The notes beneath the pieces are model-generated. The model did no database searches. It was not told the DNA's origin and saw only the letters and a list, made by a program, of their open reading frames with translations. Source: Anaerotignum sp. (lineage in GTDB: Bacteria; Bacillota; Clostridia; Lachnospirales; Anaerotignaceae). From it: a stretch of DNA of 64,000 nt. Every line of letters begins with the position of its first letter. Within the stretch, counting starts at the first letter, position 1. Made by a program: the position numbers and the translations under genes. This document shows, piece by piece, positions 57,336 through 64,000 of this stretch. The DNA is taken from assembly GCF_017483025.1 (NCBI RefSeq), contig NZ_JAFUMA010000099.1, positions 1 through 64,000 on the forward strand. Reading direction: 5' to 3'.

Positions 57336-57369
57336 TGTATCATAGTTATCTCTGAAACGAGGTTTTCCC

Positions 57370-58473
57370 ATGAAGAAATCGACTATGATACTAGGGTTCT
57401 GTGCCTGTTTTCTGATTTATGCCCTATTGCGTTTTCCCCAAGCCATGCTTGCCGCTTCTGCGGAGAGCATCCAACTCTGGCTAACGAAAGTATTTCCTTC
57501 CCTGTTCCCTTTCATTGCCGCCTGTGGCATCCTTCTGCGCATTGGTACTGCAGAGCGGATGGGCGCCGCGTTGCGCCCATTGATGGGGCCGCTGTTTAAA
57601 TTGCCCGGCATTGCCGCATTTTCTTTCTTTCTAGGTATCCTTTCCGGTTATCCCATGGGGGCGAAGATCACCGCCATGCTTTATGAAAAAAAGCTCATCA
57701 CCCTCAACGAAGCCCAGCATATCCTGGTTTTCTCCAATAATCCCGGCCCCCTGTTTTTGATTGGCACGATTGGCGTGGGTTTTTTCGGCATGCCCCTTTT
57801 CGGCTACGGGCTGCTGCTCTGTTCTTTTCTTGGCGCCATGACAACAGGCATCCTCTGGCGTTTCCGAAGAAAAAAAGCATCTTGCGTTTCCCATATATAT
57901 CCCGCTTCCAATTCGGAAGTTTCTCTCACAGAAGCCCTTTCCGCTTCCGTTTCCGATGCAGTAAATACGGTGCTTCTCATTGGCGGATATCTCATTCTTT
58001 TCGGGGCACTTTCCGAAGCTATGGAACAAACAAACTTTTTCTCTCTGCTTTCCCGCCTGCTGTTCTTTCTGCCCCTTTCCACGGAAACCTTGCAGGGCTT
58101 TTGCAGTGGTATTCTGGAAATGACCAATGGGGCATATCTGCTGAGCCAGTCTCCCGATGGGCTTCGCCTGCGGCTGGCTCTGGTTTCATTCCTCGTTTCC
58201 TTCGGCGGGCTTTCCATTTTGGGACAGACCTTCGGCGTGTTGTCCTCTATCCCTGTATTAAAAAAAGACTACCTCAAAGGAAAGCTCACAAATGCCCTTT
58301 TCAGCAGTCTTTTCTTCTATTTTCTCTATCCGTTTTTCGAACAGAACGCACAAAAAGCAGTCCCCGTGTTTTCTTCTTTCACGGAAACTGCTTTTACATT
58401 GTCGTTTTTATGGCTCTTGCCAAGCCTGTTTTTCATTAGCGTATTTTGTTACGCTATCCTCCACAGAGGCTGA
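57370..58473 (+). CDS. ylbJ: Sporulation integral membrane protein YlbJ
   Basis: 367 aa, about eight membrane helices. The YlbJ/nucleoside-recognition-like gate motifs include SLFPFIAACGILLR, GILSGYPMGAKITAMLY and FSNNPGPLFLIGTIG. In Bacillus it is a sigma-E gene needed for heat-resistant spores; the sigma-E-like promoter here agrees. SD ACGAGG before ATG. Its stop abuts the stop of the convergent coiled-coil gene. Confidence 0.9.
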   Translation: MKKSTMILGFCACFLIYALLRFPQAMLAASAESIQLWLTKVFPSLFPFIAACGILLRIGTAERMGAALRPLMGPLFKLPGIAAFSFFLGILSGYPMGAKITAMLYEKKLITLNEAQHILVFSNNPGPLFLIGTIGVGFFGMPLFGYGLLLCSFLGAMTTGILWRFRRKKASCVSHIYPASNSEVSLTEALSASVSDAVNTVLLIGGYLILFGALSEAMEQTNFFSLLSRLLFFLPLSTETLQGFCSGILEMTNGAYLLSQSPDGLRLRLALVSFLVSFGGLSILGQTFGVLSSIPVLKKDYLKGKLTNALFSSLFFYFLYPFFEQNAQKAVPVFSSFTETAFTLSFLWLLPSLFFISVFCYAILHRG

Positions 58474-58977
58474 TTATTTGCCCATGCGCAGTTCCTGAAT
58501 GTTTTCTGCCAGTACATTCAGTGTCTGACCAAAGTAATCGTCTGTCTTGATGCTTTCGCTGTAAACAACTGCTTTCAGTTCTTTCAGCTTGCCTTCTGCA
58601 TCTGCCAGTACGCTTTCTGCGTATTCCATGGCGCCCAAACGCATTTCTTTTGATGTTTTCTTTGCAGAATCGATGATGGCTGCAGCCTGTTCATAAGCCT
58701 TTTTTGTTACTTCATTATCATCGATCATGCGAACCATACGATCTTCCGCATTTTTCACGATTTCATCTGCTTCTCTCTGTGCATCGATCAGAATTTTATT
58801 TCTTTCTTCGATGACCCATTTGGACTGTTTCAGTTCATTGGGCAGTTTCATGCGGATCTCGCTGATGATATCATAAATTTCTTCTTTATCAACGGAAACT
58901 TTGTTGCTGAAAGGCACAGCCTTGCTGCTGTCCATAACGTCTTCCAATTCATCTAATAACTGCAGTACAGAATCCAT
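58474..58977 (-). CDS. Coiled-coil protein of the V-ATPase-subunit-H/DivIVA-like type
   Basis: 167 aa. The middle (~45-140) is a charged coiled coil with ERNKILIDAQREADEIVKNA, similar to DivIVA-like and stalk proteins. The ends are less repetitive (VLQLLDELEDVMDSSKAVPF; TLNVLAENIQELRMGK). Such genes commonly follow coaD in Clostridia and are annotated loosely as ATPase; no ATP-binding motif is present, so that label is not supported. SD GAGGGAG. Ends directly against ylbJ with no terminator between. Confidence 0.8.
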   Translation of the reverse strand: MDSVLQLLDELEDVMDSSKAVPFSNKVSVDKEEIYDIISEIRMKLPNELKQSKWVIEERNKILIDAQREADEIVKNAEDRMVRMIDDNEVTKKAYEQAAAIIDSAKKTSKEMRLGAMEYAESVLADAEGKLKELKAVVYSESIKTDDYFGQTLNVLAENIQELRMGK

Positions 58978-58987
58978 TCTATCTCCC

Positions 58988-59467
58988 TCACTTCTGATAT
59001 TTTTCTATAATAAACGGTTTGATTTCAGCGGGCACCATAAAACTGATATCGCCGCCGAAAACTGCAACTTCCTTCACATTTGTGGAACTCAGCGCCAGAT
59101 GTTCTTCATCCGCTGCCAGATAAACGGTCTCAATTTCGTTATACAGCTTGCGGTTCACAAGAAACATAGGATATTCCGCAGAGAAATCCAGCGTATTGCG
59201 CAGCCCTCTGACTGCCACATTCGCGCCGATCTCCTTTGCGAAATCTACAAAAAGTCCACGGAAAGAAGCGACCTCTACATTTTCAATGTGTTTTGTTGCC
59301 AATTCCAGATGATGTTTTCTCTCTTCTACGGTAAAAAGAGATTTTTTGTTGGGGTTTTCCAACACTGCCACCACTAAGGTGTCGAATAATTTTGCGGCTC
59401 TTTCGATGATATCCATATGCCCCAGGGTCACAGGGTCGAAACTGCCCGCATAAATTGCTTTTCTCAT
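58988..59467 (-). CDS. coaD: Pantetheine-phosphate adenylyltransferase
   Basis: 159 aa, normal. Penultimate step of coenzyme A synthesis. AIYAGSFDPVTLGHMDIIERA contains the HxGH-type nucleotide motif. RGLRNTLDFSAEY and the C-terminal LSSTNVKEVA are conserved. The ATG at 59467 overlaps the rsmD stop as ATGA, so translation is coupled. Confidence 0.96.
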   Translation of the reverse strand: MRKAIYAGSFDPVTLGHMDIIERAAKLFDTLVVAVLENPNKKSLFTVEERKHHLELATKHIENVEVASFRGLFVDFAKEIGANVAVRGLRNTLDFSAEYPMFLVNRKLYNEIETVYLAADEEHLALSSTNVKEVAVFGGDISFMVPAEIKPFIIEKYQK

Positions 59468-60024
59468 ACTACTTCTTCCTCCAGGCACAAGAACGTTAAA
59501 ATCGTTGTCTTGTACACTTTTTCACGCAGGATCTTCATACCTGCCGGGGGTGTTAAGGGGATTTGGGAAGAACCTTCTGTGATAAGATATCCTTCTTCTT
59601 TCAAAAGTCCCTTCTCCATAATTTTTTCCAACACGGGTTCATAAAGCCCCGCTGCATAGGGCGGGTCCATAAAAATGATGTCGAATTTCTTTCCTTCCGC
59701 CGCCAGCTTGTCCAGCGCAGAGAAAACATCCGTTTTCATCAATCTTGCCCTGTCCTGCAGTTTTGTATGCTGCAGATTAGCCGTGATGACTTTCTGACAT
59801 TCTGCAGCCGCATCCACAAAAACAGCTTCCTTTGCGCCTCTGGAAAGAGCTTCAATGCCAATGGCACCACTGCCGGAAAAAAGATCCAGAAAACTGCACT
59901 CAGGCAGATCAAACGCTATGATATTGAAGAGGGTTTCTTTGATCCTGTCCGTCGTAGGTCTGGTTTCCAGCCCTTCGATGGTCTGCAGATTATGACCCTT
60001 TGCTGCTCCTGCGATAACACGCAT
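59464..60024 (-). CDS. rsmD: 16S rRNA (guanine966-N2)-methyltransferase RsmD
   Basis: 186 aa. N terminus MRVIAGAAKGHNLQTIEG and the PTTDRIKETLFNI motif. SAM motif LDLFSGSGAIGIEALSRGA and catalytic IIFMDPPYA. The ATG at 60024 is 8 nt after GGTGGTG; longer frames upstream lack an SD. Coupled to coaD. Confidence 0.95.
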   Translation of the reverse strand: MRVIAGAAKGHNLQTIEGLETRPTTDRIKETLFNIIAFDLPECSFLDLFSGSGAIGIEALSRGAKEAVFVDAAAECQKVITANLQHTKLQDRARLMKTDVFSALDKLAAEGKKFDIIFMDPPYAAGLYEPVLEKIMEKGLLKEEGYLITEGSSQIPLTPPAGMKILREKVYKTTILTFLCLEEEVV

Positions 60025-60071
60025 ACTGTCTGCACCACCCAAAACACCTAATTTTACATTATATCGTTTAG

Positions 60072-60100
60072 AGTATAGCAAAAAAATTTTCAATTGACAA
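60072..60100 (-). promoter_or_regulatory. Promoter of rsmD-coaD
   Basis: On the minus strand: TTGTCA (60095-60100), a 17-nt spacer and TATACT (60072-60077). Confidence 0.7.
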
Positions 60101-60127
60101 CCAAAAAGAGAAAAAACAACGAAAAAC

Positions 60128-62170
60128 TCACATTTCCAGACTCTTTTCTTCCAGATATCCTTCAATATGTTCCCTCAAAAGCTGATGATCTACCGCCTCC
60201 AAAGCCCTGTCTTTTTTCAATAATTCCGCCGCTGCGCTCTGGGCTTCCTTCAAAATTGCCATATCTTTATATAGATCAGCGATCTTCAATTCCGGCAGAC
60301 CATGCTGTCGGATGCCGAAAAATTCACCCGGTCCACGTAATTTCAAATCTTTTTCCGAAATGACAAAACCATCCTCCGATTCCGTCATGGTTTTCATACG
60401 CTCTTTCGCTACTTTCGTTTTTGTATCGCTGACAAGGATACAATAGGATTTTTCGCTGCCACGGCCCACTCGCCCCCGCAGCTGATGCAGCTGCGCCAAG
60501 CCGAATCGCTCCGCATTTTCAATGAGCATAATGGTGGCATTGGGTACGTTGATGCCAACTTCAATAACTGTCGTAGAAACCAGAACATCAATATTTCCCG
60601 CCGCAAAGCCATCCATAATTTCCTGTTTTTCCTTTGCCTTCATTTTGCCGTGGACACAAGCCACGCGGCAATCAGGCAGTTCTTTTACCAATTCTTCCGT
60701 ATAATTCAAAACGGACTGTACTTCCAGTTTTTCACTTTCCTCGATCATCGGACAGATGACATAAGCCTGTCTGCCCGCCGCTACATGCTTCTGGATAAAG
60801 GCATAAATGCGCTGATGATAGCGGCTGTCTACGGCGGAAGTGTCGATCTTCTGTCTGCCGGGAGGAAGTTCGTCGATGATGGAGATATCCAGATCGCCAT
60901 ACAGAATCAAGGCCAACGTTCTAGGGATAGGCGTTGCCGTCATAACAAGAGTATGGACATTTTCTCCCTTATCCGCCAGGGTGCTTCTCTGGCGTACGCC
61001 AAAACGGTGCTGTTCGTCAGTGATTGCCAAACCCAGTTTGTAGAATTCCACGCCCTTCTGGATCACTGCATGGGTACCAACGATCATCTGGGCTTCGCCA
61101 TTTGCCACCTTCTCCAAGGTTTCCCGTTTTTCCTTTGCTTTCAGGCTGCCTGTCAGCAGCACCACTTCGATACCCACAGGTTCAAAAATTTTCTGAAAGG
61201 ACTCAAAATGCTGATTTGCCAGCACTTCCGTAGGTGCCATAATGGTCGCCTGATAGCCATTTTTGATGGCCCAATATGCTGTGATAATTGCAACAGCCGT
61301 TTTCCCACTGCCTACATCCCCCTGCACCAAACGGTTCATAATTTTGCCCGAAGTCATGTCTTTTTCAATTTCTTTCAGCACGCGCTTCTGGGCATTGGTC
61401 AGGGCAAAAGGAAGCAGTGCTTCTCCTTCCTGCAAGGCTTTTTTCTTCTTTAAAATAATGCCCTCTCCACTGTCCTCCAGCGTATTTTTCAGTTGGTAAA
61501 GGGCTGTTTGCAGGATGAAGAGTTCCTCAAAAACCAATCGTCTTCGGGCATCATAAAAGCCCTGTTCTGTTTTCGGAAAATGGATATTTTCAATGGCAAA
61601 ATTCCGTTCTGCCAGCTTATATTCCTTTCTGAGCCAAAGGGGAAGTTCCTCCCGCATGCCGCCGCTCATCTGAGAAAGCGCTTCTTCCATCAGGTTGCGG
61701 AGCATTTTCTGTGAAATGCCCACGGAAGCAGGATACACAGGGATGATTCGTCCCCCTGCGAAGTTCTCCCCGATGCGCTCACATTCAGGAGATAAAATTT
61801 CTTTCCTTCCGTATTTTTTCTGCAGTTTTCCAGAGAAAAGATACCATTCGCCCATCTTCAGGCTGTTTTTCATATAGGGCTGGTTATACCAAAGCACGCC
61901 CACAGAGCCTGTTTCGTCATACACCTTCATGCGGGTATAGACCAGCCTGCCGTGTCGGCTGTTCTGCCCTTCTTCCTTGATCTGGGCAAGAAATGTGGAG
62001 GGTTCATCCATGGGCAGGTCTGCAATTTTGATGATCTCACTTCTGTCCTTGTATTCTCTGGGGTAATGAGTCAGCAAATCTTCTATCGTATAAATATCCA
62101 GTTTCTGCAGTTTTCGTTCTCTCTGCTCCCCAATACCCTTCAAGGTCGATACAGGGCTGTTCCATTCCAT
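60128..62170 (-). CDS. recG: ATP-dependent DNA helicase RecG
   Basis: 680 aa. Remodels stalled forks and Holliday junctions. N-terminal wedge OB domain (FLAQIKEEGQNSRHGRLVY). Helicase motifs: QGDVGSGKTAVA (I), DEQHRFGVRQR (II), VMTATPIPRTLAL (III), TVIEVGINVPNATIM (V), HQLRGRVGRG (VI). ATG with GGAGGAG. It follows the DAK gene after a terminator. Confidence 0.98.
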   Translation of the reverse strand: MEWNSPVSTLKGIGEQRERKLQKLDIYTIEDLLTHYPREYKDRSEIIKIADLPMDEPSTFLAQIKEEGQNSRHGRLVYTRMKVYDETGSVGVLWYNQPYMKNSLKMGEWYLFSGKLQKKYGRKEILSPECERIGENFAGGRIIPVYPASVGISQKMLRNLMEEALSQMSGGMREELPLWLRKEYKLAERNFAIENIHFPKTEQGFYDARRRLVFEELFILQTALYQLKNTLEDSGEGIILKKKKALQEGEALLPFALTNAQKRVLKEIEKDMTSGKIMNRLVQGDVGSGKTAVAIITAYWAIKNGYQATIMAPTEVLANQHFESFQKIFEPVGIEVVLLTGSLKAKEKRETLEKVANGEAQMIVGTHAVIQKGVEFYKLGLAITDEQHRFGVRQRSTLADKGENVHTLVMTATPIPRTLALILYGDLDISIIDELPPGRQKIDTSAVDSRYHQRIYAFIQKHVAAGRQAYVICPMIEESEKLEVQSVLNYTEELVKELPDCRVACVHGKMKAKEKQEIMDGFAAGNIDVLVSTTVIEVGINVPNATIMLIENAERFGLAQLHQLRGRVGRGSEKSYCILVSDTKTKVAKERMKTMTESEDGFVISEKDLKLRGPGEFFGIRQHGLPELKIADLYKDMAILKEAQSAAAELLKKDRALEAVDHQLLREHIEGYLEEKSLEM

Positions 62171-62196
62171 AGATTTCTCCTCCTTTCTAAAATAAC

Positions 62197-62236
62197 AACA
62201 GGGAGAATTCCCGCAAGAATCTCTCCCTGTTTTGTT
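62197..62236 (-). terminator. Terminator between the DAK gene and recG
   Basis: Stem AACAGGGAGAATTC/GAATCTCTCCCTGTT with a bulge and GC-rich loop at 62197-62231; flanks are T/A rich. On the minus strand the T-run is short, so it may be partial. Confidence 0.65.
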
Positions 62237-62254
62237 TCCTTATGATACTTTTTC

Positions 62255-63949
62255 TTATTCCACAGAGATGATGTAGTAATACAAAGGCTGACCGCCGCTC
62301 TGTACTTCTACTTCACAATCAGGGTAGTTTTCTTCGATAAATGCAGCCAGTTCCTCTGCACTTTCTTCTGTTGCGTCAGCGCCATAGTAGATACCAACTA
62401 CTTCGCTTTCATCCTTGATGGATGCTTTGATCAGTTCTTTTGTGCCTTCCATAACATCATCAGCAACCACTTCAATCTGGTCATTCAGCATGCCCAGGAT
62501 ATTGCCTTCTTTGATTTCCTTATCGCCGATGGAAGTATCTCTTACTGCGTATGTTACAGTTGCTGTATCTACCAGTTTGATTGCATCCTTCATTGCTGCT
62601 TCCATTTCATCGGGGTCAGCATCTGCTTCGAAGCAGAACATCGCGCTGATACCTTCGGGTACGGAACGGGAAGGGATCACATGCAGTTTCTTATCTTCGC
62701 TCAGTTTTGCTGCCTGTTCCGCTGCCAGAATGATGTTTTTATTATTAGGCAGTACGAAGATGTGGTCTGCGTTGATCTTGTCCACCGCATTCAGGATATC
62801 TTCTGTACTGGGGTTCATTGTCTGACCGCCTTCGATGACTTCATCAACACCCAGGTTTTTGAAGATGTTTGTCAGGCCTTCGCCTGCGGAAATGGAAACA
62901 AAACCAACGTCTTTTTTAGGCTGTTCCACTGCAGATTCTACAGGGGCAGCAACAGGGGCACTGGGCGCTGCTGCTGCTTCGCCTGCGAAGTTGATCTTAT
63001 TTGTATGCTGTTCACGCATATTGTCGATTTTCAGACCGCTCAGGCTGCCGATCGTCAGTGCCTTTTCGATCGCCAGACCGGGATGGTCTGTGTGTACGTG
63101 GATTTTGATGATCTCATCATCTGCTACGCATACGATGGAGTCACCAATAGTACCCAGATAAGATTTCAAACCAGTTGTCACTGCTTCATCTGCATCTTTT
63201 ACGTTGATGAAGAATTCTGTGCAGTAACCAAAAGTAATGCTTTCATTTTCGATGGAAGCCAAAGAAGCAAAATCCATTTCAGGAGCCGCTGCTGTGCTCT
63301 GACCATCATTCAGTGTTACAGGCAGGTCGCCGCCCATCTGTTTCAGGGCACCTTCCAGGATATACAGCAAACCTCTGCCGCCGGCATCCACTACGCCAGC
63401 CTGTTTCAGTACAGGCAGCATTTCGGGTGTCTGTGCCAGCACTTCGTGACCATATTCAATGATACCTTTCAGGAATACTTCGATATCTTCTGTTTCTTCT
63501 GCCAGTTTTGCAGCTGCTTCCGCACAGCCTCTCGCTACTGTCAGGATGGTACCTTCCTTGGGTTTCATTACGGCTTTATAAGCTGTTTTTACAGCCTGTT
63601 CTGCCGCTGCAGCCAGTTCCTTTACGCCCGCTTCTTCCAGACCTTCCAGGCCTTTTGCAAAGCCACGGAACAGCTGGGAAGTGATAACGCCGGAGTTACC
63701 TCTTGCGCCTCTCAGCGCGCCGCTGGATGCTGCTTTTGTTACATCAGCCGCCATCAGAGAGCCTTTCTTTTCTGCTTCTCTTGCCGCAGCCATAACCGTC
63801 AGAGACATATTTGTACCTGTATCACCATCGGGTACAGGGAATACATTCATTGCGTCTACCAGCTGTTTATTCGCTGCCAATTCGTTCGCACCGGCAATGA
63901 TCATTCTGCCCAGGCGAACGCCATTCAGTGTCGTTGTACTACTCACCAC
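62255..63949 (-). CDS. DAK-domain protein, fatty acid kinase FakA/YloV-like
   Basis: 564 aa. The N-terminal DhaL nucleotide-binding domain has NVFPVPDGDTGTNMSLTVMA and GARGNSGVITSQLFRGFA. The middle and C-terminal parts correspond to the FakA domains that bind FakB; an Ala/Pro-rich linker lies at ~320-345. FakA phosphorylates exogenous fatty acids held by FakB (DegV-family), not encoded here. GTG start at 63949, six bases after GGAGG (next codon is also GTG). Downstream of an Asp23-family gene, as in yloU-yloV. Confidence 0.9.
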   Translation of the reverse strand: MVSSTTTLNGVRLGRMIIAGANELAANKQLVDAMNVFPVPDGDTGTNMSLTVMAAAREAEKKGSLMAADVTKAASSGALRGARGNSGVITSQLFRGFAKGLEGLEEAGVKELAAAAEQAVKTAYKAVMKPKEGTILTVARGCAEAAAKLAEETEDIEVFLKGIIEYGHEVLAQTPEMLPVLKQAGVVDAGGRGLLYILEGALKQMGGDLPVTLNDGQSTAAAPEMDFASLASIENESITFGYCTEFFINVKDADEAVTTGLKSYLGTIGDSIVCVADDEIIKIHVHTDHPGLAIEKALTIGSLSGLKIDNMREQHTNKINFAGEAAAAPSAPVAAPVESAVEQPKKDVGFVSISAGEGLTNIFKNLGVDEVIEGGQTMNPSTEDILNAVDKINADHIFVLPNNKNIILAAEQAAKLSEDKKLHVIPSRSVPEGISAMFCFEADADPDEMEAAMKDAIKLVDTATVTYAVRDTSIGDKEIKEGNILGMLNDQIEVVADDVMEGTKELIKASIKDESEVVGIYYGADATEESAEELAAFIEENYPDCEVEVQSGGQPLYYYIISVE

Positions 63950-63966
63950 TCATTTCCTCCTCTTGC

Positions 63967-64000
63967 TCAACCGTCGACTCTTACGCCGTCAACGAAAATA
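63967..64000 (-). CDS. Asp23/Gls24-family protein (3' end only)
   Basis: The last eleven codons of a minus-strand gene entering from the right, reading ...IFVDGVRVDG-stop. This matches the C terminus of YloU/Asp23-type proteins, which normally precede the DAK gene. Too short for certainty. Confidence 0.6.
   Translation of the reverse strand, partial: IFVDGVRVDG

Overview
The window looks like a chromosomal segment from a low-to-mid GC, Gram-positive, spore-forming anaerobe of the class Clostridia. A Lachnospirales-type organism is my best guess, but no 16S or taxon marker is present. The reasons are the synteny (ftsY-smc; yggS-sepF-yggT-ylmH-divIVA-lspA-rluD; DUF177-rpmF-plsX-acpP-rnc; rsmD-coaD; yloU/yloV-recG), the sporulation genes (spoIVA, ylbJ, an alpha/beta SASP) with sigma-E/sigma-G-like promoters, strong Shine-Dalgarno sites, and a V-type ATPase in place of an F-type one. 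I saw no rRNA or tRNA gene, CRISPR array, prophage, insertion sequence or transposase. About 56 protein genes are supported, most on the minus strand.

Layout: 1-7123 holds ftsY (3' end cut by the window edge), smc, and a translationally coupled pyrB-like/pyrC-like pair. 7139-13213 is a cell-division/envelope operon: rluD, lspA, divIVA, ylmH, yggT, sepF, yggS and a HlyD-like adaptor. 13428-18665 holds a DUF4491 protein, acylphosphatase, spoIVA and a BlaI/BlaR1-type repressor/sensor pair with paired operators. 18866-22370 (+) has asnA, a possible small transcript, and a LysR regulator with diaminopropionate ammonia-lyase. 22652-23722 is a glycosyltransferase. 23826-32405 is a nine-gene V-type ATPase operon whose c-ring subunit carries the known sodium ligands. 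33107-35508 holds a NUDIX hydrolase, Hsp33, a methyltransferase and a SASP. 35623-38681 (+) is a lysine-riboswitch operon asd-dapA-dapB. 38937-40588 has a cobalamin adenosyltransferase, a tandem OB-fold SSB-like protein and an unknown protein. 40761-45714 is uvrB-uvrA, separated by an array of five hairpins. 45894-49020 is a TctCBA transporter. 49247-54494 is the fatty-acid/ribosomal cluster plus ackA and pta. 54688-58473 holds a CheA-like kinase, tmcAL and ylbJ. 58474-64000 holds a coiled-coil protein, coaD, rsmD, recG, a DAK/FakA-like protein and the tail of an Asp23-family gene.

How the genes fit together: the V-ATPase with pta-ackA fits fermentative energy metabolism coupled to a sodium gradient. 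asd-dapAB under a lysine riboswitch feeds diaminopimelate for the wall and dipicolinate for spores. The division cluster (FtsY, SMC, SepF, DivIVA) is housekeeping.

The most unusual item is the pyrB/pyrC pair. It sits where Bacillus keeps its pyrimidine operon (after lspA-rluD), but both proteins have lost catalytic or ligand-binding residues that are near-invariant in their families, so they look like a co-retained pseudoenzyme pair. The uvrB-uvrA hairpin array, a BlaR1-type sensor without a recognisable penicillin-binding domain, a minimal CheA-like kinase and a possible small RNA near 20 kb are the next best leads.
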